Source of the DNA: JBBQYD01 sp942493075
Lineage (GTDB): Bacteria; Verrucomicrobiota; Verrucomicrobiia; Limisphaerales; UBA8199
Reading direction: 5' to 3'
Assembly: GCA_942493075.1 (NCBI GenBank)
Contig: OW818681.1
Span: 3,100,001 to 3,164,000, forward strand
DNA length: 64,000 nt
The translations under genes were made by a program, and so were the position numbers. The notes below the pieces were generated by a model, which saw nothing but the letters and a program-made list of their open reading frames with translations, did no database searches and was not told the origin of the DNA. Of the stretch, positions 17,526 to 26,824 are shown piece by piece (the stretch's first letter is position 1; the number at the start of each line of letters is the position of its first letter).

Positions 17526-18434
17526 ATGGCACACACTCGTTCTGCACAGAAGAACCTGACTCGAAGAGATCCACGAAAGGCTTATACAAAAGCTCCGTTC
17601 CCCGCTCAAAGGCAACCTTTCCCAGGGTATGAGCGACAATTGGAGCCTCCCGCCGATCATGGGGAGGAAAGCTATAAAGGACACGGCCGCCTTGAAGGCA
17701 AGGCCGCTCTGATTACCGGCGGTGATAGCGGAATCGGACGAGCCGTTGCCATCGCTTTTGCACGGGAAGGGGCCGACGTTGCCGTGTCGTGTCTGCCCGA
17801 AGAGGAGCAGGACGCGCGTGAAACAATCCGCTGGGTGGAACGTGCTGGAAGAAAGGCTTTGTATTTGCCGGGTGATATCCAAAAACCCGCTCTTTGCACG
17901 AAACTAATCGAGAAAGTCATCGGCAAACTTGGGCATATCGACATCCTGGTTAACAACGCCGCTTTTCAAATGACCCATGATGAGATTCAAGGCTTTACTG
18001 ATAAGGAATTCGACCGCACGGTGCGCACGAATCTGTACGCCATGTTTTACCTTTGCCGGGCAGCCGTTCCGAAAATGAAGAAGGGCGGTGTCATTATTAA
18101 CACAGCGTCGATTCAAGCGTTCGATCCAAGCCCTAACTTGCTTCCCTATGCAATGACCAAAGGCGCGATCGTCACCTTCACGAAAGCACTGGCCAAAATG
18201 GTGATCAAGCAAGGGATTCGTGCTAATGCGGTAGCACCTGGTCCCGTGTGGACACCTCTGATTCCTTATTCGATGCCGCAAAAGAAGATTCAGAACTTTG
18301 GCAACAACACCCCGCTGGAGCGCACAGCCCAGCCGGCTGAACTAGCGCCGTTATATGTGTTCCTAGCCTCGACTGAATCGACCTATGTCACCGGTGAGGT
18401 TTTTAGCGCCACCGGAGGCCGATCACCGGTTTGA
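17526..18434 (+). CDS. SDR family NAD(P)-dependent oxidoreductase (general-stress YhxC/YdaD type)
   Basis: A classical short-chain dehydrogenase of 302 residues with an N-terminal ~55-residue extension rich in basic and proline residues, as in glucose/ribitol dehydrogenase-like stress proteins (Bacillus GS39/YdaD, YhxC). The nucleotide loop is TGGDSGIGRA, followed by NNAAFQ, the catalytic Ser in NTASIQAF and Tyr-Lys in YAMTKGA. The C-terminal end SATGGRSPV is normal. AAAGGAG lies eight bases before ATG 17526; earlier in-frame starts run through the terminator and are rejected. The natural substrate is unknown. Proximity to envelope-stress genes fits a stress role. Confidence 0.88.
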   Translation: MAHTRSAQKNLTRRDPRKAYTKAPFPAQRQPFPGYERQLEPPADHGEESYKGHGRLEGKAALITGGDSGIGRAVAIAFAREGADVAVSCLPEEEQDARETIRWVERAGRKALYLPGDIQKPALCTKLIEKVIGKLGHIDILVNNAAFQMTHDEIQGFTDKEFDRTVRTNLYAMFYLCRAAVPKMKKGGVIINTASIQAFDPSPNLLPYAMTKGAIVTFTKALAKMVIKQGIRANAVAPGPVWTPLIPYSMPQKKIQNFGNNTPLERTAQPAELAPLYVFLASTESTYVTGEVFSATGGRSPV

Positions 18435-18637
18435 TACTTGTCTCATCTGCTTCGTTGTGATTTCTGCGCGGGTCTCCTCGCCAAGAACCTAACCTCCAGG
18501 GACGAAATAGCAACAGACTGACTTGTTAAAAAGGGTGCGGCTAAAAGTGGATAAAACTCATAACTCAGAACCACAAACAGAGAAAGCTTGGGTTAAGCAC
18601 CCGATTCCTTTTAATGCTATATGTGATATCTTCTTAT

Positions 18638-19147
18638 ATGTTAATTCAGGCACCGAAGAAATTGGGACTGGTTAACGCCTCGCAAGAGGGTTGGACCGAT
18701 CACGTTCATGAGCACATTGAGAGTGGGACTAATTTCCTGCTGCTTCTCCCAAAAGATCCGGAACAGGTTCGTTTGTTTTGCCAATGCTTCGGCTTGCCGG
18801 ACCAATGCCAGCCCAGGAATCTTACGCAATCAGATTTCTTTCTGCTTACTCAATTCGTTGAACCGGACGTCTTCGATATGGTGCTTGAGAGATGCGATGA
18901 GCGTCACCAGCTCATCTTTGTTGAGCAGATAGATTTTCCAATTAATCGTCCGCCCAAGCTCAAGCACTTTGTGCTTTACTCACCAGTCCTGGGCATTATT
19001 TCCCAACACGAGCACATCAATCCTGCACGGGAGGCCTTGAACCAGTGGCAGGACAATGCCTTTGGCGGGCCTCCACAACCCGAGGCAGCCGTTTACTACT
19101 TCATCAGGGGACGATGGAAGCTGTTCGAAGGCGGTCGGCCTGACTAG
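18638..19147 (+). CDS. Hypothetical protein
   Basis: A ~169-residue soluble protein with no recognised family. It is rich in aromatic residues and Gln, with segments LLLLPKDPEQVRLFCQCFGLPDQ and VYYFIRGRWKLFEGG but no signal peptide, transmembrane helix or repeated motif. The start is uncertain: ATG at 18614 or 18638, neither with a clear Shine-Dalgarno. The upstream ~200 bases (18435-18637) hold no gene. The composition looks like a real protein rather than a shadow frame. Confidence 0.6.
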   Translation: MLIQAPKKLGLVNASQEGWTDHVHEHIESGTNFLLLLPKDPEQVRLFCQCFGLPDQCQPRNLTQSDFFLLTQFVEPDVFDMVLERCDERHQLIFVEQIDFPINRPPKLKHFVLYSPVLGIISQHEHINPAREALNQWQDNAFGGPPQPEAAVYYFIRGRWKLFEGGRPD

Positions 19148-19196
19148 GCAGCCGGAGACTGCGCTGCGAGCTCGCTGGCAAGGGCAGGGGAGTGCG

Positions 19197-19574
19197 CTAT
19201 TTGCTCTCGATGATCGATACCTGATTCGTTGTGTTCAAAACGATCTGAGGCTTCTCCCGATACTCGGTGATCTTGCCGGTGACAGCCAAATTCTTTCCCT
19301 CGAATTTTTTGAGATCGGAGAAGAGATTAGTCTTGGCCGCGAACACCACCGCTGTGAAGGTTTGTTTAGGAAATCTGTCGTCGAAGTTCAAGCGCACCAA
19401 TTTGTCATTGGCATAAACCTCAGCAACTCGGCCGGTGACCACACATGTTGATCCGATAAAATCCTCCGCCTTGCTCGCCGCCACCGTGCGGATCGGCTCC
19501 TTGGTCTCCTGGGCGAACACCATCGTTCCCAAAGCAGAAGCGATCAGCGCCAAAACTATCAGACAACGTTTCAT
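19197..19574 (-). CDS. Small secreted OB-fold-like protein
   Basis: A 125-residue protein with a signal peptide (MKRCLIVLALIASALGTMVFA, cleavage before QE). The mature part reads as a small beta barrel: CVVTGRVAEVY, LVRLNFDDRFP, FTAVVFAAK, LAVTGKITEY and PQIVLN. This is the pattern of periplasmic OB-fold (tRNA_anti-like/YgiW-type) proteins that may bind nucleic acid, ions or sugars. The start at 19574 is set by the signal peptide; longer in-frame starts overlap glpF. It lies downstream of glpK-glpF on the same strand but functional linkage is not shown. Confidence 0.72.
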   Translation of the reverse strand: MKRCLIVLALIASALGTMVFAQETKEPIRTVAASKAEDFIGSTCVVTGRVAEVYANDKLVRLNFDDRFPKQTFTAVVFAAKTNLFSDLKKFEGKNLAVTGKITEYREKPQIVLNTTNQVSIIESK

Positions 19575-19630
19575 ATACGGTCTGCTCATAACCCGCCAGG
19601 GCTCGGCACGCAAGGCAAACCTGCGAATTT

Positions 19631-20380
19631 CTAAAGCATCCGATGGACCAACGCCGCGAGCGCCCCTCCTAACAAAGGTGCAGCTATAGGCACCCATGCG
19701 TAGCCCCAATCGCTATCCCGCTTTCCCGGAATCGGGAGCAGCGCGTGCGCTACCCGCGGACCCAGATCACGCGCTGGATTAATCGCGTAACCCGTGGTTC
19801 CACCCAATGAGAGCCCAATCGCGAATACCAACAACGCCACTGGCAGCGCGCCCAACGTGCCTAAACCAATCGTTACTTCTACACCAGACTCGGCAGGCAA
19901 TTTGAACTTCGCATCGGTCATCAGAAACACCGGGAGCACGAGGAGGAACGTTCCCATCACCTCGCAGAAAAAGGCCTGTCCCTGTTGGCGGATGTTCGGT
20001 GCGGTGGAGAAACAGGCGAGCTTCAGATTTGCGTCCTCAGTGGCCTGGAAGTGTGCCCTGTAGAAAAAGTACACCAGCGCACCACCAACTATGCCACCTA
20101 ACAATTGTGCGAGAATGTAGCCTGCCACTTTAGTTCCTGCGAACTTGCCTGCAACGGCCATCGCCAGCGTAACGGCTGGGTTCAGGTGCGCGCCGCTTGC
20201 TGCCTGTGACGCAAAAACACCAATGAAGACCGCCAAGGCCCAGCCTGTAGCAATCACGATCCAGCCTGACTGATTTCCCTTCGTGCGGGATAGCACTACG
20301 TTTGCCACTACGCCATTGCCGAAAATCACCAGGATGGCTGTGCCAATAAACTCTGCGAGATAAGGATTCATGGTATGCAT
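19631..20380 (-). CDS. glpF: Glycerol uptake facilitator (aquaglyceroporin)
   Basis: A 249-residue major intrinsic protein with six transmembrane helices and both NPA half-helix motifs: HLNPAVTL and GYAINPARDLGPR. The Asp after the second NPAR is the aquaglyceroporin signature, favouring glycerol over water. It follows glpK by 15 bases on the same strand, so imported glycerol would be trapped at once as glycerol-3-phosphate. Starts at 20380 or 20371 (ATG) are both possible. No glpD or glpR is in the window. Confidence 0.9.
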   Translation of the reverse strand: MHTMNPYLAEFIGTAILVIFGNGVVANVVLSRTKGNQSGWIVIATGWALAVFIGVFASQAASGAHLNPAVTLAMAVAGKFAGTKVAGYILAQLLGGIVGGALVYFFYRAHFQATEDANLKLACFSTAPNIRQQGQAFFCEVMGTFLLVLPVFLMTDAKFKLPAESGVEVTIGLGTLGALPVALLVFAIGLSLGGTTGYAINPARDLGPRVAHALLPIPGKRDSDWGYAWVPIAAPLLGGALAALVHRML

Positions 20381-20395
20381 TTTAATAGCGAAAGC

Positions 20396-21889
20396 TTAGG
20401 ATCTGGAATCCCAGTTGCGAGCGCGGTCGAGCGCTTGCGTCCAACAGGAGCGCCGCTGGGCTCGTTCATCCGCAGACATAGACGGGTCGAATTGACGATC
20501 CACCTGCCAGACTGATTTAAGCGCGTTCACATCCGGCCAATAGCCGACGCCCAGGCCTGCCAGATACGCCGCCCCTAAAGCCGTCGTTTCTACAATGCGG
20601 GGCCGCACGACCGGCACTCCAAGTATATCTGCCTGGAATTGCATGAGCAGGTCGTTGGAGCACGCTCCACCATCCACTCGAAGCTCATTCAGCGGCAGAC
20701 CGGAATCCTGCCGCATCGCATCCAGGACATCTGCCACTTGGAAAGCGATGCCCTCAAGGGCCGCTCGGGCGAGGTGACCGGAAGTCGTTCCGCGGGTCAA
20801 ACCGGCGATCGTTCCACGCGCATACTGATCCCAGTGCGGCGCTCCCAACCCTGCGAAGGCGGGCACGAAGTAAACGCCTCCCGAATCCGGAACCGTGCGC
20901 GCGAGGGCTTCCACTTCGGATGAGGATTTTATTAGGCCCAAGCCGTCTCGAAGCCATTGCACTACAGCGCCAGCAATAAAAACGCTTCCCTCCAGAGCAT
21001 AATCCGTCCGACCGTCACGCTTCCATGCGACAGTGGTCAGCAAGTTGTGCTTTGAAGGGGCAGGGGAGGTCCCTATGTTCATCAGCATGAAACAGCCGGT
21101 TCCATAGGTATTTTTCGCTAGGCCGCGTTCCAGGCAGTTTTGCCCAAAGAGCGCTGCCTGTTGGTCCCCTGCTATACCGGAGATCGGAACTGGTGTGCCA
21201 AAATGACTCGCACTGGTCCGTCCGAATACTTCACTTGAGCTGCACACACGTGGCAATAACTCTCGCGGGATATCCATTAGCTTCAAGAGCTCATCATCCC
21301 ACGTCCCGGATGAAATATTGAAAAGCATGGTGCGGGACGCATTCGTAACATCCGTAAGATGCTCTGTACCAGATGTTAACTTCCAAATAAGCCAGGAATC
21401 GACAGTGCCGAATGCCAGTTCACCACGCTGGGCGCGTTGTCGTGCCCCGGGAACGCGGTTTAAAAGCCAGTTGAGCTTGCTACCCGAGAAGTAGGCATCG
21501 ATAACCAGTCCGGTCCGATCCCGTATGAGCTCTGACTTTCCCTGAGCCCTGAGCTCGTCACAAAACTCCGCAGTCCGACGGTCCTGCCAAACGATGGCGT
21601 TGTACACGGGGTTACCGGTCTTACGATCCCAAAGAAGCGTCGTCTCTCGTTGATTCGTTATCCCGATGGCTGCAATGTCGGTGCTGGACAATCCTGCGCG
21701 AGAAATAGCTTCGCGGGCGACGGTGAGTTGGCTGGACCAGATCTCCTCAGGATCATGTTCGACCCAACCGGGTTGTGGATAGATCTGTTTGAATTCTTTT
21801 TGGGCCATGGCGCGGATAGAACCGTCATGGGCAAAGATGATTGCGCGAGAACTGGTGGTCCCTTGATCCAATGCGAGAATGAATGACAT
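20396..21889 (-). CDS. glpK: Glycerol kinase
   Basis: An FGGY-family kinase of 497 residues, full length. It has the ATP-binding start ALDQGTTSSRAI, the conserved GITNQRETT and NAIVWQDRRT segments, GIAGDQQAALFGQ, and the C-terminal DGGACSNDLLMQFQADILG and GAAYLAGLGVGYW motifs. It phosphorylates glycerol to sn-glycerol-3-phosphate in the cytoplasm. It is first in a glpK-glpF operon. The enzyme appears intact. Confidence 0.95.
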   Translation of the reverse strand: MSFILALDQGTTSSRAIIFAHDGSIRAMAQKEFKQIYPQPGWVEHDPEEIWSSQLTVAREAISRAGLSSTDIAAIGITNQRETTLLWDRKTGNPVYNAIVWQDRRTAEFCDELRAQGKSELIRDRTGLVIDAYFSGSKLNWLLNRVPGARQRAQRGELAFGTVDSWLIWKLTSGTEHLTDVTNASRTMLFNISSGTWDDELLKLMDIPRELLPRVCSSSEVFGRTSASHFGTPVPISGIAGDQQAALFGQNCLERGLAKNTYGTGCFMLMNIGTSPAPSKHNLLTTVAWKRDGRTDYALEGSVFIAGAVVQWLRDGLGLIKSSSEVEALARTVPDSGGVYFVPAFAGLGAPHWDQYARGTIAGLTRGTTSGHLARAALEGIAFQVADVLDAMRQDSGLPLNELRVDGGACSNDLLMQFQADILGVPVVRPRIVETTALGAAYLAGLGVGYWPDVNALKSVWQVDRQFDPSMSADERAQRRSCWTQALDRARNWDSRS

Positions 21890-21975
21890 AGGGGTGATGT
21901 GATTTGGTGGAGTTAGAGCTAAGAGAAGGCGAGCCAGGAGTCAAGGAGCCATTGCGATGGGATTGACTGGTGGAG

Positions 21976-22003
21976 TTGGCGGAGGAAGCGCACGGGATAT
22001 AAT
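21976..22003 (+). promoter_or_regulatory. Candidate sigma70-type promoter
   Basis: TTGGCG (21976-21981), a 16-base spacer and a perfect TATAAT (21998-22003), pointing to the three-gene cassette at 22237. The transcript would carry a leader of ~225 bases. The interval between glpK and this cassette (21890-22236) otherwise holds no convincing gene; a forward frame from 22018 runs into the first cassette gene but its composition there looks non-coding. Confidence 0.45.
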
Positions 22004-22236
22004 AGTGCGCACAATATATGTTATATTTACTAGAAATCAATAGCGCCTTTGCTTCGGTGCACCACGAATGGGTCCCAGTCGAGGTGCCCTGGCTCCAGCG
22101 TCACGCCAATCGATCCAACGATTCGAAATTGGCATTTGGATTCAGGCCCCAGCCCCCCAGCCCGGTTTTTTGCGTTTTTGGAATTGCTATAAACGTGACA
22201 ACTGATACCTTCGGGCCTCCGGATAGGGACACTCAA

Positions 22237-22758
22237 ATGCCAAAGAAGTCACAGACTACTTCGATAAACCTGACGTACCCGGCCCAGTATGTTACTTCCA
22301 GCATGGTGAACCGTTTGCACCTGCAACGTGAAGAGGGGTTTGTGATCGCCAGCTTTGGCTTGGTTGCGTCAAATCTGTTGATTGACCAAGCCTGTTTTGT
22401 GATTCCCAATTACACGATCCGCTCGCAAAGTGAGAATCTGGTCCCGTACTCAGACCGGCTCACCCATTCGAATATTTCGCCTCCAGAGTGGACTCCCGTG
22501 ATTCAGAGAGTTGAGAAAGGGGGTCTGAACGTAAACTTATTGTCCTCTTTTCCGGTGGTTGATTTCATTCATGTAACGCACTGGGAGGATGTGCATGCAG
22601 AGATCTGTTTTTGGAATTATTCGAGGGGGCGAATGGGCGACTTCCTTCGTGCAGGAGCAAAGGAAGGTTATTCAACCTGGGGAGTGGCGATGCTCCGTTG
22701 CGATGTCAATCTGCAGCGCTCCTTTCTTGTGGGCCTTTATGATTCATTTGACTTATGA
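22237..22758 (+). CDS. Hypothetical protein, first gene of HNH cassette
   Basis: A 173-residue soluble protein of no recognised family. It begins MPKKSQTTSINLTYPAQYV and has alternating hydrophobic segments (FVIASFGLVASNLLIDQ, VVDFIHVTHW, AEICFWNY) suggesting a compact alpha/beta or beta-rich fold. The frame is open upstream to 22018, but ATG 22237 is the best start by composition. Its stop overlaps the next start as ATGA at 22755-22758. The tight overlap with the two following genes, ending in an HNH-like nuclease, suggests one functional unit. Confidence 0.62.
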   Translation: MPKKSQTTSINLTYPAQYVTSSMVNRLHLQREEGFVIASFGLVASNLLIDQACFVIPNYTIRSQSENLVPYSDRLTHSNISPPEWTPVIQRVEKGGLNVNLLSSFPVVDFIHVTHWEDVHAEICFWNYSRGRMGDFLRAGAKEGYSTWGVAMLRCDVNLQRSFLVGLYDSFDL

Positions 22759-23180
22759 GCATCCAGGTCCTAACAGCGAGAGCTTTCGCCAGTTCTTTGC
22801 TTGCCATTTCAGTTACTGATAGTGTTACGACTGACTCCTTGGTTCCAGTTGAAAGCATCTCTCAGTGTGAAAGTAGCGTAAAGGCGCCCATCAGCACCAG
22901 CGCCATGGCTACCAGCGTCAAGGCTAACCACAATGAGACATGGTCAGCAAAGAAGAACCTACGGTTTAAGGAGCTCGTGCGGGCTGAAGCTTTAGGCAAG
23001 ATAGGCATTGAAGAAATAGCAGAACTTGAGAAGCTCACCCGTTTGAGGAGGTTTGAAAAGTACCCCCGATCGGCTGACGAGATACTTTGGCAGAGGCAGC
23101 AGCAGAAGCTAACACAACAACTACTGCAGTCATTGGAAGAGTATGTCGATTTCCACAGCTCCACCGCGCGTATTACGTAA
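22755..23180 (+). CDS. Hypothetical coiled-coil/helical protein, second gene of HNH cassette
   Basis: A 141-residue protein. Residues 1-60 are Ser/Thr/Ala-rich and probably poorly structured. Residues ~62-132 are strongly helical and charged (LRFKELVRAEALGKIG, EEIAELEKLTRLRR, DEILWQRQQQKLTQQL), resembling the Leu/Glu-rich helical linker proteins found next to nuclease or mobile-element genes. An internal ATG at 22903 would give a 91-residue form beginning at the helical part. It starts inside the previous stop and overlaps the nuclease gene by 38 bases. It may be an adaptor or inhibitor; function unknown. Confidence 0.6.
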   Translation: MSIQVLTARAFASSLLAISVTDSVTTDSLVPVESISQCESSVKAPISTSAMATSVKANHNETWSAKKNLRFKELVRAEALGKIGIEEIAELEKLTRLRRFEKYPRSADEILWQRQQQKLTQQLLQSLEEYVDFHSSTARIT

Positions 23181-23793
23181 ACGGGTTCCAAAAAAAGTGC
23201 TCCTAAAATCCACGTATCGACATGCGTGGCCCGATTTGATGATAGATTTTGAGGAGCGCTGTGCCTATTCGATGCAGCACATCTCAAGAGCTGGCGGCCG
23301 AACGAATATGGAGGTTGATCATTTTAATCCGAATAAGAAGTCGGAATCGATTCAACAATACTCAAATCTCTTTCTGTCAAGCAGCCACTGCAATCGCGCC
23401 AAGCGCGATCTTTGGCCGACTAACAAGGACAGAAGGATGGACATCCGTTTTTTGAATTGTTGCGAGGAGAATGACTACGGAACACATATCTTCGAAGACC
23501 CAGACACTCATGAGGTGGTAGGGATCACTCCTGCAGGCAAGTTCCACGTCCGGTGCTGTGACTTAAACGCTGATCATCTCGTCAAGGAGCGTGCTGACCG
23601 CGCTAAATTCTGGGAGAAGCTTGATTCAAGTCCGATCAGCCTTAAAGAGACAACCGACTGGGCATTGCCAGAGGCGGCCATTATGCTGAGAACGGTTGCT
23701 CAGAAGATGATCCACAAAATCCCTTATCTTTCGGGGAAACAGTTGGAAAAGCACCGCGCTCTAAAGGCAGCATTGGCGCTCTTCGATCTATAG
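23143..23793 (+). CDS. HNH endonuclease-like protein
   Basis: A 216-residue protein with a beta-beta-alpha-metal core at about residues 40-90: MEVDHFNPNKKSES, then YSNLFLSSSHCNRAKRDL. The Asp-His pair, downstream Asn and C-N-x-x-K segment match HNH nucleases of the PtuB/TIGR02646 style. Of the usual two CxxC zinc knuckles only one Cys of each remains (CAYS and SSHC), so the structural zinc site may be altered. The C-terminal 120 residues are specific to this protein. It overlaps the preceding gene by 38 bases. No ATPase partner or methylase is adjacent. Nuclease activity is likely but not proven by the sequence. Confidence 0.7.
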   Translation: MSISTAPPRVLRKRVPKKVLLKSTYRHAWPDLMIDFEERCAYSMQHISRAGGRTNMEVDHFNPNKKSESIQQYSNLFLSSSHCNRAKRDLWPTNKDRRMDIRFLNCCEENDYGTHIFEDPDTHEVVGITPAGKFHVRCCDLNADHLVKERADRAKFWEKLDSSPISLKETTDWALPEAAIMLRTVAQKMIHKIPYLSGKQLEKHRALKAALALFDL

Positions 23794-23900
23794 CGTTTGA
23801 GCTTAATGAAACAGGAGCAGCAAAGTTCCGTACCCATACAGGCTCGAAGCCCGTGCGAGACTCACCGCCTCTTTCGATCGTGGCGTCACTCCCCTGCTTC

Positions 23901-25376
23901 TTACTTTTGGCCTCCCCCTACCCGGCTGTTCTTGATCACCTGATCGTACACCTTCACGTAGTCCTCCGCCGTCCGGCCCCAGGAGAAATCGGCTGTCATT
24001 GCATTCTTCCGATACGCGGCAAAAAGCTCAGGCTCCTGATACAACGCCAGAGCCTTTTGGATTGCCTTTGCCAATGCCGCGCCGCTGTATTCGCTGAACT
24101 TAATTCCGTTCGCCAATCCAGGATTCTCACGCAAGTCGATAACCGTATCGTCCAAGCCGCCAGTCGTTCGGACGATTGGAATTGTCCCATACCGCAGGCT
24201 GTACATCTGGTTGAGCCCGCACGGCTCGAACCGGGACGGCATCAGAAAGAAGTCTGACCCAGCCTCGATCCGATGAGACAACGCGAGATCGAATCCGACC
24301 TTTACCGACATCTTCTGGGGATACTGGCGCGCAAGTGCCTCGAAGGCGCGCTGATATGTCGGAGAGCCCGATCCCAGTACGGCCACCTGCATGTCGGATT
24401 GTGCCAAAGTGGTTTGCAGCGCGATGAGGCAAATATCCACGCCCTTTTGCTCGACCATTCTTCCAATGTTGCCGAATAAAGCCACGTTGGGATTCCTCGG
24501 CAACCCGAGTTCGGCCTGGAGCTCGCCCTTATTGCTGGCTTTGCCTGTGGGATCTTCCAGGGAGAAAGGTTTGACCAGGTACGGATTCTCCGCTGTATTC
24601 CACTCGTCGTAATCAACTCCATTAATAATTCCTGTCAGAACGGGTTGTCGCTGCCTCAAAAGGCCATCCAGACCACATCCGTATTCCTCGGTAGTGATTT
24701 CGCGAGCGTACCTCGGGCTAACGGTGGTGATGGCATCCACAGAGGCAATCCCTGCCTTCAGACAACTGAGCTGGCCATAAAACTCGGCCATTTGGGGACT
24801 GAAGTATTCCCAGGGAAGGTTCGTTAGTGGAAAGCACCAGGACGGGAACAGTCCTTGATAAGCCAGGTTGTGAATGGTCAGGCAGACGGGCGGAACGGCT
24901 TCCCAGCCAGGCTGGCGGCGTTGGTGGGCAAGCAGCAGACCAGCCATTCCAACTTGCCAATCGTGCAAATGAACCACTTCTGGGGCTTTAGAAAGGTGCA
25001 GCGCCAAATGCGCAGTCACCTTGGACAGGAATAGAAACCGTTCCGCATTGTCGGCATAATCCACGCCGTCTTTCTGGTATAGGCCGGAGCGTTGGTAAAA
25101 TTCGGGTTGTTCCAGGAAGTAGATCGTGAGCCCAGGATGCGGATTGAGGGTCCAAAGTTCGCCAGAAACACGACGCACACCCAACGGGACGTCGATGGGC
25201 AATGGGCAGCGTTGCAGACTGGGATAACGCTCGCGGATGCCGGCATAGAGCGGGGTGAGGAGCGAAACCTCGTGCCCTGCCCTCCCCAACGCCTTGCCAA
25301 GAGCTCCAACCATGTCGGCGAGTCCACCCGTTTTCGAGTAAGGATGAACTTCGCCGCTGGCCAGGAGAATTCTCAT
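23901..25376 (-). CDS. glgA: Glycogen synthase (ADP-glucose type)
   Basis: A GT5 family starch/glycogen synthase of 491 residues. The N-terminal ADP-glucose motif is SKTGGLADMVGALGKAL. The central VHLHDWQ segment is present, as is the C-terminal GT-B region NIGRMVEQKGVD and PSRFEPCGLNQMYSLRYG...TGGL containing the conserved catalytic-site Glu. It elongates alpha-1,4-glucan in the cytoplasm. It ends 12 bases upstream of nothing else on its strand and follows the serS locus. No glgB, glgC or glgP is in the window. Confidence 0.95.
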   Translation of the reverse strand: MRILLASGEVHPYSKTGGLADMVGALGKALGRAGHEVSLLTPLYAGIRERYPSLQRCPLPIDVPLGVRRVSGELWTLNPHPGLTIYFLEQPEFYQRSGLYQKDGVDYADNAERFLFLSKVTAHLALHLSKAPEVVHLHDWQVGMAGLLLAHQRRQPGWEAVPPVCLTIHNLAYQGLFPSWCFPLTNLPWEYFSPQMAEFYGQLSCLKAGIASVDAITTVSPRYAREITTEEYGCGLDGLLRQRQPVLTGIINGVDYDEWNTAENPYLVKPFSLEDPTGKASNKGELQAELGLPRNPNVALFGNIGRMVEQKGVDICLIALQTTLAQSDMQVAVLGSGSPTYQRAFEALARQYPQKMSVKVGFDLALSHRIEAGSDFFLMPSRFEPCGLNQMYSLRYGTIPIVRTTGGLDDTVIDLRENPGLANGIKFSEYSGAALAKAIQKALALYQEPELFAAYRKNAMTADFSWGRTAEDYVKVYDQVIKNSRVGGGQK

Positions 25377-25388
25377 GAGATTAAGTCG

Positions 25389-26698
25389 TCAGCTGGGCCG
25401 CTTGATGGCTTCAGTGCGGATATAAGGCTGCAAGGCTTTCGGAATCAGAACGGAGCCGTCTGGCTGCTGATGCGTCTCAACCAATGCCACGAAAAGCCGG
25501 GCCAGGGCCGTGCCGCTGCCGTTCAGGATATGAGGAAAGACGTTCTCTCCCTTTTCGGTTTTGTAGCGAAGATTCATCCGGCGAGCCTGGAAGTCCTCGC
25601 AGTTTGAAACGCTGGAAACCTCCAGGTAAGCCCCCTGCCCTGGCGCCCAAACCTCAATATCGAACGTCTTCGCGCTGGCAAATCCCATATCACCCGTGCA
25701 CAGAAGCACCACGCGGTAGTGCAACCCCAGGGTTTGAAGAATCCGTTCCGCATTCGCGAGCATGACTTCCTGCTCGGCATAACCATCCTCTGGCTTAACT
25801 ATCTTAATCAGCTCAACCTTATCGAACTGGTGCACCCGGATCATGCCACGCGTGCCTACGCCGCGGCGGCACCGGCTTCCCCACGGAAACATGGCGTGTA
25901 GGCGCAATAGCGGATTGGAAGCTGTTTCTCCGCCAGGATTTCCTCGCGATGAATGTTGGCGACGGGCGTCTCGGCAGTCGGAATGAGGTAAAGTTTTCCG
26001 AGGGTGGAATCATCGAGCCCTTCGCGAACCGCATAATATTGGTCAGCGAATTTGGGGAACTGTCCCACTCCCTGGAGACACTGAGGACCAACCATCAGCG
26101 GAGGGGCGACCTCAGTGTAACCATGCTCGTTAGTGTGAAGATCCAGCATATACTGAATCAATGCGCGTTCCAGGCGGGCACCCCAGTTGGTGTAAAGCAG
26201 GAAACCGCTGCCCGAAAGCTTGGTTGCTCGCGCGAAATCGATCAGCCGCAGTTCTTCGCAAATCTGCACATGCGATTTCGGCTGAAACGAAAAGGATGGT
26301 TTTTCGCCAAACATCCGGATGACCGGATTGTCCTCAGCGGATTTGCCCGGCGGCACACTCTCGTGGGGCAGGTTCGGAATGGCCAGCAGGAGCTGATCAC
26401 GCGCCGCTTCGGCTTCCGCGGCTTGCTTGTCCAACTGTGCAATGCGGTCACCCAGGTCCCGGGTTTCGGCTTTCTTGGCTTCGGCTTCCGCGGTCTTTTT
26501 CTGTCCCATCAACGCGCCGATTTCCTTTGAAACCCGGTTGCGCAAGGATTTGAGGGATTCCACTTCACTGAGAGCCTTCCTGCGAGCCTCATCCAGACGC
26601 AGCAATTCATCGATATGCGCCTCATCCCCCGCGCCGCGTAAAGCCAGGCGCTGCCGAACGAAATCCGACCTGTCCCGAACCTGTTTGATATCCAGCAT
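25389..26698 (-). pseudogene. serS: Serine--tRNA ligase, interrupted by a frameshift in motif 2
   Basis: Seryl-tRNA synthetase in two frames. The N-terminal part (26698 down to a stop at 25856, 280 codons) has the helical tRNA-binding arm, the core to IPTAETPVANIHREE and motif 2 start FRGEAG, then AAAA and stop. The C-terminal part resumes in another frame at GVGTRGMIRVHQFDKVEL, with motif 3 (YLEVSSVSNCEDFQARRMN, GSGTALARL) and ends at 25389. Removing two bases from the GC-rich run near 25862-25868 restores EAG-AAGVG-TRG, the same length as the canonical EAGSYGRDTRG loop. Because serS is essential, an assembly or sequencing error is the likeliest cause, unless another copy exists. A frame open from 25907 is the C-terminal piece alone. 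Confidence 0.85.
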
Positions 26699-26824
26699 CG
26701 GCGCATTATAAGTGCAGAGTGCTGCGGCACAAGGAGGAAGGACCCGAAAATATCCTACTCACCTGCTGCGATTACCAGTCATGTTTTTTTGTGCTCGAAA
26801 TCTGAAAGCGCTTCTGGCCTCATA

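Noticed and set aside
18435..18637. Gene or RNA between SDR and hypothetical protein
   Set aside because: No ORF, hairpin or recognised RNA motif stands out.
25850..25880. Programmed ribosomal frameshift in serS
   Set aside because: No slippery heptamer or downstream structure of a known type, and seryl-tRNA synthetase is not known to use one; a 2-nt indel gives the exact canonical loop length.
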